8,715 bases of DNA, taken from assembly GCA_001786015.1 (NCBI GenBank), contig MFVH01000008.1, forward strand, positions 1 through 8,715, in the 5' to 3' direction. This DNA is from Candidatus Nomurabacteria bacterium RIFCSPLOWO2_01_FULL_46_18. GTDB lineage: Bacteria; Patescibacteriota; Minisyncoccia; Phycocordibacterales; UBA9973. The notes beneath the pieces were generated by a model, which saw only the letters and a list, made by a program, of their open reading frames with translations, did not search any database and was not told the DNA's origin. The position numbers were made by a program, and so were the translations under genes. Below are positions 1 through 5,521 of the stretch, one piece after another. Positions within the stretch are counted from its first letter, which is position 1, and every line of letters begins with the position of its first letter.

Positions 1-603
1 GAAAAATTTTTCGAAAAATTTGGTGCTGTAGGGGGAGAGATTGAAAAGAACGGCCAGGGTGAAAAGAATCAGAGAAAAGCCGGTGCTCAAAAATGAAAGC
101 GGAATAGCAATCAGGGCAAAAATTATCGGAATTATCGTGCGGACGGTGCTACCGTGAATTTCCCTTGCGCTAATCGAGGGATTTTGAATGTGTTCGGAGT
201 AGAGAACATATCTCCTCATCCAAAATAGGGTAAGGCCTATCAATATTATATGTATGCCGAAGATGCTGACTGCAAGTTCGTTCTCGGAAAAGCGGCTAAG
301 CAAAGATGAAGAGAAGGGAATGACCGCGATCAGTAAGAAAAAAAGAGCGTTAATGTTGGTGAGCTGGGTGTCCACGTTCTTGGCGTAAATTGAAATGAAG
401 AAATGATGCGCCCGCCAGTAAGTAAAGAGAAGGGCGAATGAAAGTATATAGCTTATCAGAGCTGGGGAAAGAGCTTTGATGGCAAACCAGAGGTCCTGAT
501 TACTCAAGGGAGAAAAATCGGGAACGGTAATCTCAAAAACCAAGATCGTCATTACAATGGCGAAGATGCCATCAGCGAGCTGGTCGAGTCGGGTGTGGGA
601 CAT
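1..603 (-). CDS. TMEM175-family (DUF1211) channel-like membrane protein, C-terminus cut by window edge
   Basis: I translated this by hand from ATG at 603-601. The frame stays open for 201 codons to the left edge, so the C-terminus is missing. The N-terminus reads RLDQLADGIFAI (residues 5-16), which matches the TM1 signature of bacterial TMEM175 potassium channels (R-x3-FSDG-x-FAI), but with FS replaced by LA. YWRAHH at 62-67 fits the family's WxxH motif, and a hydrophobic NxxxLFFLLIAVIPF segment (83-97) follows. About six hydrophobic stretches are visible (roughly 11-27, 41-62, 84-102, 111-129, 155-172, 176-189). Known bacterial members form K+-conducting tetramers in the plasma membrane. The gene starts 12 bases after the xth stop, so it is probably the last gene seen of a xerD-xth-TMEM175 transcript; a perfect TATAAT 6 bases before the ATG could also start its own message. 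The family call is fairly sure; ion selectivity is unknown. Confidence 0.8.
   Translation of the reverse strand, partial: MSHTRLDQLADGIFAIVMTILVFEITVPDFSPLSNQDLWFAIKALSPALISYILSFALLFTYWRAHHFFISIYAKNVDTQLTNINALFFLLIAVIPFSSSLLSRFSENELAVSIFGIHIILIGLTLFWMRRYVLYSEHIQNPSISAREIHGSTVRTIIPIIFALIAIPLSFLSTGFSLILFTLAVLFNLSPYSTKFFEKFF
4..21. repeat. Perfect 18-bp AT-rich palindrome at the left edge
   Basis: AAATTTTTCGAAAAATTT reads the same on both strands. It lies in the reading frame of the TMEM175-like gene, where it encodes part of a Lys-Phe-Phe-Glu-Lys-Phe-Phe run. It may simply reflect low-complexity codons near the gene's end; no U-tract-type terminator can be judged because the sequence stops here. 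Confidence 0.4.
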
Positions 604-609
604 AAATAG

Positions 610-615
610 ATTATA
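610..615 (-). promoter_or_regulatory. Candidate -10 element for the TMEM175-like gene
   Basis: The minus strand reads TATAAT, a perfect -10 consensus, then six bases (CTATTT), then the ATG. A start about 7 bases downstream would fall at or next to the A of the ATG, so any such transcript would be leaderless. I see no good -35 at 16-18 bases, and AT-rich sequence can yield this by chance. Confidence 0.3.
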
Positions 616-1419
616 TCAAAAAGAAAGTTCAAGTGTTATCGGGCAGTGGTCCGAACCCATGACGGATGGCAGAATGCCGGCGGATTTGATTTTATTTTTC
701 AATTTTGGGCTTGCGAAAATATAATCAATCCTCCAGCCGACGTTCCGCGCGCGGGCGTTGGAGAAATGGGTCCACCAGCTGTAGTGTCCGCCCTCTTTGG
801 TAAAAACTCGGAAAGTATCCAAGTATCCGGCTTTGATTATATTATCAATACCTTCCCGCTCTTCGAGCGTGAAGCCCTTTCTGCCTTCGTTTTCTTTCGG
901 CCGGGCGAGGTCAAGCGGCGTATGGGCGACATTGAGATCACCACAAAAGATAACGGGCTTCCCGCCAGAGGCGGACAGGGCCCCAGTTTCTAAACTTTTT
1001 ATATATTCTAGAAAGGCGGGGTCCCAGATTTTATGCCGAAGCGGAATACGAGAGAGGTCGTCTTTCGAGTTTGGTGTGTATACATTCACCAAGAAAAAAT
1101 CTTTGTACTCTGCCGCGATTACCCGGCCTTCGGTGTTTACCTCGCCTAAATTATTTTTTTTTACAATCTTCTCCGGCAAGTCGTTAATTACAGAAAGCGG
1201 CTTAATTTTTGTAAAAATCGCCGTGCCACTATAACCTTTTCTCGCTGCCGAGTTCCAATATTCCTCGTATTCCGGCAAGTCCACCTCGCTCTGATTTTGT
1301 TCCGCCTTTGTTTCCTGAAAACACATAATATCGGGGTTGTATTTCTCGACAAAAGGCGTCAAGAGCCCTTTCTTATGTACCGCGCGAATTCCGTTTATGT
1401 TCCAAGAAATTATTTTCAT
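616..1419 (-). CDS. xth: Exodeoxyribonuclease III / AP endonuclease (ExoA type)
   Basis: A 267-residue protein of the Mg2+-dependent endonuclease/exonuclease/phosphatase fold. It would cut DNA 5' of abasic sites and trim blocked 3' ends in base excision repair. Family residues in order: N7 in MKIISWNING, E36 in CFQETK, Y114 in VYTPN, D161 and N163 in CGDLNVAH, D232 in GWRIDY, and the D257-H258 pair in GSDHCP. The WWTHFSNARARNVGWRIDY region resembles Bacillus ExoA more than E. coli Xth. The reading frame runs open upstream to 1626, but homology begins at MKIISWNI, so ATG 1419 is the start. That ATG lies one base after the xerD stop, which points to translational coupling; no Shine-Dalgarno is close by. 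Stop is TGA. Residues about 145-153 (TGALSASGG) look like a short insert before the conserved KPVIFCGDLNV strand and are encoded by a palindrome. Confidence 0.95.
   Translation of the reverse strand: MKIISWNINGIRAVHKKGLLTPFVEKYNPDIMCFQETKAEQNQSEVDLPEYEEYWNSAARKGYSGTAIFTKIKPLSVINDLPEKIVKKNNLGEVNTEGRVIAAEYKDFFLVNVYTPNSKDDLSRIPLRHKIWDPAFLEYIKSLETGALSASGGKPVIFCGDLNVAHTPLDLARPKENEGRKGFTLEEREGIDNIIKAGYLDTFRVFTKEGGHYSWWTHFSNARARNVGWRIDYIFASPKLKNKIKSAGILPSVMGSDHCPITLELSF
955..983. repeat. Palindromic element inside xth
   Basis: The plus strand has CCGCC (962-966), loop AGA, GGCGG (970-974): a perfect 5-bp stem. It is nested in an outer pair GGGC (955-958) with GCCC (980-983), separated by an unpaired internal loop. 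It encodes the apparent extra segment of the xth protein, residues about 145-153. A similar core, CCCGCTAGGGCGGG, lies in the pnp leader (3373-3386). Two copies suggest, but do not prove, a dispersed small palindrome family. Confidence 0.5.
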
Positions 1420-1420
1420 T

Positions 1421-2371
1421 TTATTTGCGGGAATGAAACTTTTTATGCACCTCCCGTAGCGCCTTGTCGGTGACATGAGTGTAGATTTGCGTGGTTGAAA
1501 TACTGGCATGGCCGAGCATCGCTTGCACCGAGCGAATGTCCGCGCCGTTCTGGAGGAGGTCGGTCGCGAAGGAATGGCGGATGACGTGCGGGGTGACTCG
1601 CTTAGCGATGCCGGCCTTAGTTGCATAGTGTTTTACGATTCTCTCCACACTGCGGCGGTCCAGACTGCCGAATTCTTTGCCAGTATATTTTTTTTTATTT
1701 TTTGTCGAAGTTTTCTTCTCCGTTTCCTCCACTCTAACAAACAGTCCTTCTTCCATGTCCTTGCGCGCGGAGAGATATTTTTTTAAGGCGGCTCGCGCCC
1801 GCTCCGAAATAAAAACTACTCTCACCTTACCGCCCTTTCCGCGAACGGAAAGCTCTTCCGAATTGGCGTTCAGGTTGCGAGAGAGAGAACAGAGCTCGCC
1901 CACCCGAAGGCCGGTGGAAAAAAGCATCTCCAGTATTGCTTTGTCGCGAAGGTTTTTTATATCGCCACCCATCGGCGCATCTAGCAGTCGCTCGAGCTCC
2001 GCGGGGGTGATGAGGTCAAGAGAGCGCTCCGACTGCTTCGCGAGCTCGATCATGTCGGATGCCATCGCCGGAATTTCTCTTTTAGAGAGATAGCGCAAGA
2101 ACATCCGAAGCGCGATCATGTAATAGTTCTGGGTTTTCTTCGAAATCGTTTCCAATTTATCTTTTCCGCGTCTTGCGGGCTGGCGGTTGAGCCACAGGCG
2201 GAATTCACGCAACGCATCCGAGGTGATGTCCGACGGCGTTTTTATTTTCGCAAATTCAAAAAAACGCGCGAGGTACGGCCCATAGTTTTCGATCGTTCGC
2301 TGTGACGCGCCCCGCTCGATCTCCAGATATTCCAAAAATTCCCGGTGGAGTTTTTCAATTTCCGACGCCAT
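1421..2371 (-). CDS. xerD: Xer-type tyrosine recombinase (XerD-like)
   Basis: A 316-residue site-specific tyrosine recombinase, expected to act at dif to resolve chromosome dimers. Residues about 1-100 match the N-terminal SAM-like core-binding domain. The catalytic domain has the full set: R156 in STGLRVGEL, K182 in GKGGKVR, H262 and R265 in HVIRHSFATDLL, H288 in LGHASI, and nucleophile Y297 in TTQIYTHV. The tail (LREVHKKFH) resembles XerD more than XerC. Patescibacteria often carry one Xer, so it may do both roles. The protein exceeds the usual ~298 residues because of a lysine/threonine-rich stretch at about 213-233, between the catalytic Lys and the His-x-x-Arg box; part of it is encoded by a run of nine A (1696-1688). 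It is the first gene of the minus-strand cluster and ends one base before the xth start. The core MASEIEKL start fits the family; no Shine-Dalgarno is obvious. Confidence 0.93.
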   Translation of the reverse strand: MASEIEKLHREFLEYLEIERGASQRTIENYGPYLARFFEFAKIKTPSDITSDALREFRLWLNRQPARRGKDKLETISKKTQNYYMIALRMFLRYLSKREIPAMASDMIELAKQSERSLDLITPAELERLLDAPMGGDIKNLRDKAILEMLFSTGLRVGELCSLSRNLNANSEELSVRGKGGKVRVVFISERARAALKKYLSARKDMEEGLFVRVEETEKKTSTKNKKKYTGKEFGSLDRRSVERIVKHYATKAGIAKRVTPHVIRHSFATDLLQNGADIRSVQAMLGHASISTTQIYTHVTDKALREVHKKFHSRK

Positions 2372-2377
2372 TTCTTT

Positions 2378-2386
2378 ATTTTACCA
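2378..2386 (-). promoter_or_regulatory. Candidate extended -10 promoter for xerD, start-proximal
   Basis: The minus strand reads TGGTAAAAT, a TGn extended -10, followed by six bases (AAAGAA) and the xerD ATG. A start 6-8 bases downstream would give an mRNA with no or almost no leader. No convincing -35 is seen at normal spacing, which an extended -10 can partly replace. The site lies in the divergent region shared with rpsO. Confidence 0.45.
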
Positions 2387-2413
2387 TAGATATTGTGCGA
2401 CGTGACTAATTGA

Positions 2414-2442
2414 TTGCAAATTAAAGACTTTTATGCTAAGAT
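2414..2442 (+). promoter_or_regulatory. Sigma70-type promoter for rpsO
   Basis: TTGCAA (2414-2419), a 17-base spacer, then TAAGAT (2437-2442), with TGC directly before the -10 making it an extended -10. The expected transcription start is near 2449, leaving a leader of about 38 bases before the rpsO ATG. This is the best promoter in the window and probably drives rpsO, the NYN gene and perhaps pnp. Confidence 0.7.
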
Positions 2443-2471
2443 CCCAGTAGTAGAGCAAAGCTCACTACGGG
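2443..2471 (+). promoter_or_regulatory. Bulged inverted repeat at the rpsO start of transcription
   Basis: The arms are CCC-A-GTAGT-A-GAGC (2443-2456) and GCTC-ACTAC-GGG (2460-2471) around an AAA loop. This gives 12 pairs with single-A bulges at 2446 and 2452. The predicted start (~2449) falls within the 5' arm, so RNA would keep only the upper part (AGT, bulge, GAGC paired with GCTC, ACT) as a hairpin at its 5' end. It may be a 5' stabilising hairpin, a DNA operator, or an S15 feedback site, since rpsO leaders are autoregulated in several bacteria. No Shine-Dalgarno is obvious; GGGA (2469-2472) lies 14 bases before the ATG, partly in the 3' arm. Confidence 0.5.
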
Positions 2472-2486
2472 ACAAGTAAAAAAATT

Positions 2487-2750
2487 ATGTTAACGACCAA
2501 GAAAAAGCAGACAGTTATCAAGAAAAATCAAACCCACGAGAAGGATACCGGCTCACCGGAGGTGCAGGTGGCGGTAATTTCCACCCAGATAGACGAATTG
2601 GCGAAGCATTTAAAAAAGCATAAGAAAGACAACCATTCCCGCCGGGGGCTCATTAAGATGGTTGCCGACCGAAGAGCTCATTTGAAATATCTGGAGCGAA
2701 AGAGCAAGCCCCGCTACGACGCCCTAGTGAAGAAGATGAAGTTAAGTTAG
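2487..2750 (+). CDS. rpsO: 30S ribosomal protein S15
   Basis: An 87-residue protein, close to the 89 of E. coli S15. S15 is a primary 16S rRNA binder at the central-domain three-way junction and helps build the 30S platform. Family marks: DTGSPEVQVAVIS (20-32), HLKKHKKDNHSRRGL (41-55, the rRNA-contact segment with H41, D48 and S51), and the C-terminal helix with YLERKSKPRYDALVKKMKL (68-86). The N-terminal MLTTKKKQTVIKK is a normal S15 helix start, which fixes ATG 2487. It heads the plus-strand block, and the NYN gene follows after 7 bases. The leader holds an inverted repeat that could take part in feedback control. Confidence 0.98.
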   Translation: MLTTKKKQTVIKKNQTHEKDTGSPEVQVAVISTQIDELAKHLKKHKKDNHSRRGLIKMVADRRAHLKYLERKSKPRYDALVKKMKLS

Positions 2751-2757
2751 AAATCTA

Positions 2758-3276
2758 ATGACAGTCATAAAGCATAAAGAGCAGAGAGTCGGAGTTTTTA
2801 TTGATACTCAAAACCTCTACCATTCGGCCCGCAATCTCTATCAGGCGCGGGTCAATTTCGGCGCGGTGGTGAAGGACGCGGTTGCCGGCCGGAAGCTCGT
2901 TCGAGCCGTCGCTTATGTCATTACCACGGAATCCGGCGAAGAGAAAAATTTTTTTGAGGCGCTGGCCAAGCAGGGAATTGAAACCAAGACGAAAGATCTT
3001 CAGATTTTTGCCGGCGGGGCGAAGAAGGCGGACTGGGACGTCGGACTCGCGGTGGACGCCATTAAGATGGCCCCACGGCTTGATTGTGTCGTTATTGTTT
3101 CCGGCGATGGGGACTTCGTTCCACTGGTAGAATATTTGCAGACTATTGGTGTGCAAGTTGAAGTCGCTTCTTTCGGCAAATCCACCTCCGGCAAGCTTCG
3201 TGAGGCGGTTGACGAATTTGTTGATCTTTCCGAAAACCCAAGGAAGTATTTAATGAGTGTGCCAAGAAGAAGTTAA
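2758..3276 (+). CDS. NYN-domain protein (LabA/DUF88-like), candidate ribonuclease
   Basis: A 172-residue single-domain protein of the PIN-like NYN family. The expected acidic metal-binding residues are in place: D16 in VFIDTQNLYHS, D94 and D100 in ADWDVGLAVDAI, and D117 and D119 in VIVSGDGDFVPLV. The C-terminal part, GVQVEVASFGKSTSGKLREAVDEFVDL (131-157), completes the Rossmann-like fold. Family members are known or proposed metal-dependent RNases; no substrate can be read from sequence. It starts 7 bases after rpsO without a Shine-Dalgarno, so its translation is probably coupled to S15. It interrupts the rpsO-pnp pair seen in many bacteria, and an RNase fold placed there hints at rRNA or mRNA processing (inference). 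Alternative starts inside are unlikely because beta-strand 1 begins near residue 10. Confidence 0.88.
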   Translation: MTVIKHKEQRVGVFIDTQNLYHSARNLYQARVNFGAVVKDAVAGRKLVRAVAYVITTESGEEKNFFEALAKQGIETKTKDLQIFAGGAKKADWDVGLAVDAIKMAPRLDCVVIVSGDGDFVPLVEYLQTIGVQVEVASFGKSTSGKLREAVDEFVDLSENPRKYLMSVPRRS

Positions 3277-3394
3277 AAATTATTAGTTAATCCGGTTCGT
3301 CTTTAGATAGAGATAATGTTCCACCAAAAGAAATCAGGGTGAAACAATACTTTATTCTAAAGAGGAACTTGCCCCGCTAGGGCGGGGTCTAAGC
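3277..3394 (+). promoter_or_regulatory. pnp leader region with weak promoter and two hairpins
   Basis: A 118-base gap with no gene. It holds a -10-like GATAAT (3312-3317) lacking a good -35. A hairpin pairs GTTCCACC (3318-3325) with GGTGAAAC (3338-3345), 7 of 8 pairs, with a 12-base loop. Next come AGAGGA (3361-3366) and a GC-only hairpin next to the ATG. In E. coli the pnp leader is a double-stranded target for RNase III and PNPase feedback, so structured RNA here would fit such control, but this is inference. Confidence 0.45.
3361..3387 (+). promoter_or_regulatory. Displaced Shine-Dalgarno and hairpin before pnp
   Basis: AGAGGA (3361-3366) is a good Shine-Dalgarno but lies 28 bases before the pnp ATG, too far for normal use. 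Between them CCCCGC (3372-3377) pairs with GCGGGG (3382-3387) around a TAGG loop. If the stem folds, about 12 unpaired bases remain between the Shine-Dalgarno and the ATG, a usable distance. Phage T4 gene 38 is a known case of such a hairpin. Alternatively the hairpin is a mobile palindrome, or it hampers initiation. Confidence 0.5.
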
Positions 3395-5521
3395 ATGAAA
3401 CAAAAAGAATATAGTATTGAAATTGGAGGGAAAACTTTGACCGCTGTCTTCACCGATCTGGCCGAGCAAGCGCAAGGCTCGGTGATGCTCCGTTATGGGC
3501 AGACCTTGATTCTCGCCACCGCTTGCATGTCACACGAGGCAGAAGAAAGTAAGGGATTTTTTAATCTGACCGTAGACTACGTCGAGAAATTTTACGCGGC
3601 CGGGAAAATTTTGGGTTCGCGTTTCACTCGCCGCGAAGGCAAGCCCTCGAATGAAGCGGTCCTGGCTAGCCGGGGGATCGATCGAACGATCCGCCCGCTT
3701 TTCGATCAGAGTTTGAAGCACGCCGTCCAGGTGATTATCACCGTCATCTCGGTTGACGATAACGACCCGGCGATGCTCGCGATCAATGCCGCTTCGCTCG
3801 CTCTTCTTACTTCGAACATTCCTTGGAATGGGCCGATCGGAGCGGTGCGGATCGGGAAATATGACGATGACACCCTGAAAATAAATCCATCTTCAAAATT
3901 CCGCGAGGAAGAATATCCATATAAATTCGACGCAATAGTTTGTGGAAAAGGCGGACACATCAATATGATCGAGGCCTCCGCCCGGGAAGTTAAGGAAGAA
4001 GAAATCAAAGAGGCGCTGGAGGCGGCGAGCGCGGAAATTACCCGACTTGAAGGATGGCAGATGAAAATCGCCAAAGAGGTCGGCAAAGTTAAGAGAGTTA
4101 TCGAGAAAAAAGAAATTGCTCCGGAGTCAGTTAAGCTTTTTGGCAAAGAGATCTTACCGAAAATGAAGGAAGCGCTTTTTGCGGGCCCGGGCAAAGCCGA
4201 AATCGATGCGCTTCATACGAAGTGGAATCTGTTGGTGAAAGAAAAATTTCCCGAGCGGACAGATTTTTCCCTTGAAGACGCCCTTTTTGACGACACCGAA
4301 AATGAAATTTTGCACCGCGCCGCGATCGAGGAAGGGAAACGCGCCGATGGCCGGAAAATGGACGAAGTTCGCGATCTCTACGCTCAAGCCGGGGGACTCT
4401 CTTCCATCATTCACGGGTCTGGAATTTTTTACCGCGGAGGAACACACGTGCTCTCGGTGCTCACTCTGGGCGGCCCGGAAGATCGGCACCTAATTGATGG
4501 GATGGAAACTCAATTTGAAAAAAGATTCATGTATCATTATAACTTCCCGCCTTTCTCGACCGGAGAGCTCGGCCGGGCGACGATGACCAATCGCCGAGAG
4601 ATCGGGCACGGGGCGCTGGCGGAGAAGGCGCTGGCCATGGTCCTGCCAAGCTCGCTCGAATTTCCTTACACCATGCGCCTCGTCTCCGAATCGATGGCCT
4701 CGAACGGCTCGACTTCGCAAGCTTCGATTTGCGCGGGGACAATCGCGCTGATGGATGGCGGAGTGCCGATTAAAGCGCCGGTTGCCGGTGTGGCGATCGG
4801 CCTCATGTACGAGAACGATAAAAAATATAAAATCTTGACGGACATCCAGGGGCCGGAAGATCATCATGGAGACATGGATTTCAAGATCGCGGGAACAAAG
4901 AATGGGGTAACCGCGATCCAGCTGGATGTGAAAGTGGAAGGCGTGCCGATAAAAATCCTCCACGAGGGGATGATTCAGGCGAAAAGCGCCCGCGCAGTCA
5001 TACTTCAAAAAATCGCGGAGGAAATTTCGATGTCGCGGCCGGCAATTTCTCCCAATGCGCCGAAGATTCTCCAGATTAAGATCAAACCGGACCAGATCGG
5101 TATGGTCATCGGGGGTGGCGGGAAGACAATCAAAGAGATCAAAGAGAAATCCGGAGCGGAAATCACCGTCGAGGACGATGGCACGGTCTATTTGACCGGC
5201 AAGAATGGAAGCGCGGAGAAGGCGAAGGAAATAATTCTGGAAATGACCCGCGAATTCAAAGTGGGAGAAGAGTTTCGGGGCGAAGTGGTGAAGCTCGCGG
5301 ACTTCGGGGTCTTTGTTCGGCTCAATTCGCAGACGGATGGGATGGTGCATATTTCGGAATTGGCTCCGTTCCGAGTGGAGCGTGTCCACGATATAATCAA
5401 GGAAGGAATGATTGTGCCGGTTCGGGTGATCAGCGTGGACAAAGAGCGGGGCAAGATCGGTCTTTCGATCAAACAGGCGGATAAAGATTTTTTTAAAAAT
5501 CCAAATGGAGACAGAAGATAA
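3395..5521 (+). CDS. pnp: Polyribonucleotide nucleotidyltransferase (PNPase)
   Basis: A 708-residue, full-length PNPase (E. coli 711), a 3'-5' phosphorolytic exoribonuclease releasing nucleoside diphosphates. Domains: RNase PH 1 (about 10-140, with FTRREGKPS and IDRTIRPLF), all-alpha linker (about 145-300), RNase PH 2 (about 315-545), KH (about 555-615, IGGGGKTIKEIKEKSGAEI), and S1 (about 623-693, GEVVKLADFGVFVRL and DGMVHISEL). Active-site positions are kept: R400-R401 in RREIGHG, the phosphate-binding triplet S439-T440-S441 (Ser-Ser-Ser in E. coli, so Thr in the middle), and D489, D493, D495 and K497 in EDHHGDMDFK. It should act as a cytoplasmic trimer in mRNA decay and RNA 3'-end trimming. 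The start MKQKEYSIEIGGK fits the family. The next gene begins inside its last 17 bases. Confidence 0.97.
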   Translation: MKQKEYSIEIGGKTLTAVFTDLAEQAQGSVMLRYGQTLILATACMSHEAEESKGFFNLTVDYVEKFYAAGKILGSRFTRREGKPSNEAVLASRGIDRTIRPLFDQSLKHAVQVIITVISVDDNDPAMLAINAASLALLTSNIPWNGPIGAVRIGKYDDDTLKINPSSKFREEEYPYKFDAIVCGKGGHINMIEASAREVKEEEIKEALEAASAEITRLEGWQMKIAKEVGKVKRVIEKKEIAPESVKLFGKEILPKMKEALFAGPGKAEIDALHTKWNLLVKEKFPERTDFSLEDALFDDTENEILHRAAIEEGKRADGRKMDEVRDLYAQAGGLSSIIHGSGIFYRGGTHVLSVLTLGGPEDRHLIDGMETQFEKRFMYHYNFPPFSTGELGRATMTNRREIGHGALAEKALAMVLPSSLEFPYTMRLVSESMASNGSTSQASICAGTIALMDGGVPIKAPVAGVAIGLMYENDKKYKILTDIQGPEDHHGDMDFKIAGTKNGVTAIQLDVKVEGVPIKILHEGMIQAKSARAVILQKIAEEISMSRPAISPNAPKILQIKIKPDQIGMVIGGGGKTIKEIKEKSGAEITVEDDGTVYLTGKNGSAEKAKEIILEMTREFKVGEEFRGEVVKLADFGVFVRLNSQTDGMVHISELAPFRVERVHDIIKEGMIVPVRVISVDKERGKIGLSIKQADKDFFKNPNGDRR

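Noticed and set aside
646..1234. Plus-strand open frames across xth
   Set aside because: They mirror a well-conserved minus-strand gene and show no recognisable domain or start signal.
1420..1626. Upstream extension of the xth frame by 69 codons
   Set aside because: It lies wholly over the xerD coding region in another frame, and family homology begins exactly at MKIISWNI (ATG 1419).
1508..2093. Plus-strand open frames across xerD
   Set aside because: They are antisense to a complete tyrosine recombinase with all catalytic residues; low-complexity Phe/Ser-rich translations.
3277..3317. Terminator between the NYN gene and pnp
   Set aside because: No GC stem followed by a T-run was found; only AT-rich sequence and a weak -10-like element.
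3675..3692. GGATCG...CGATCC inverted repeat in pnp
   Set aside because: It encodes the conserved IDRTIRP motif, so codon constraint explains it.
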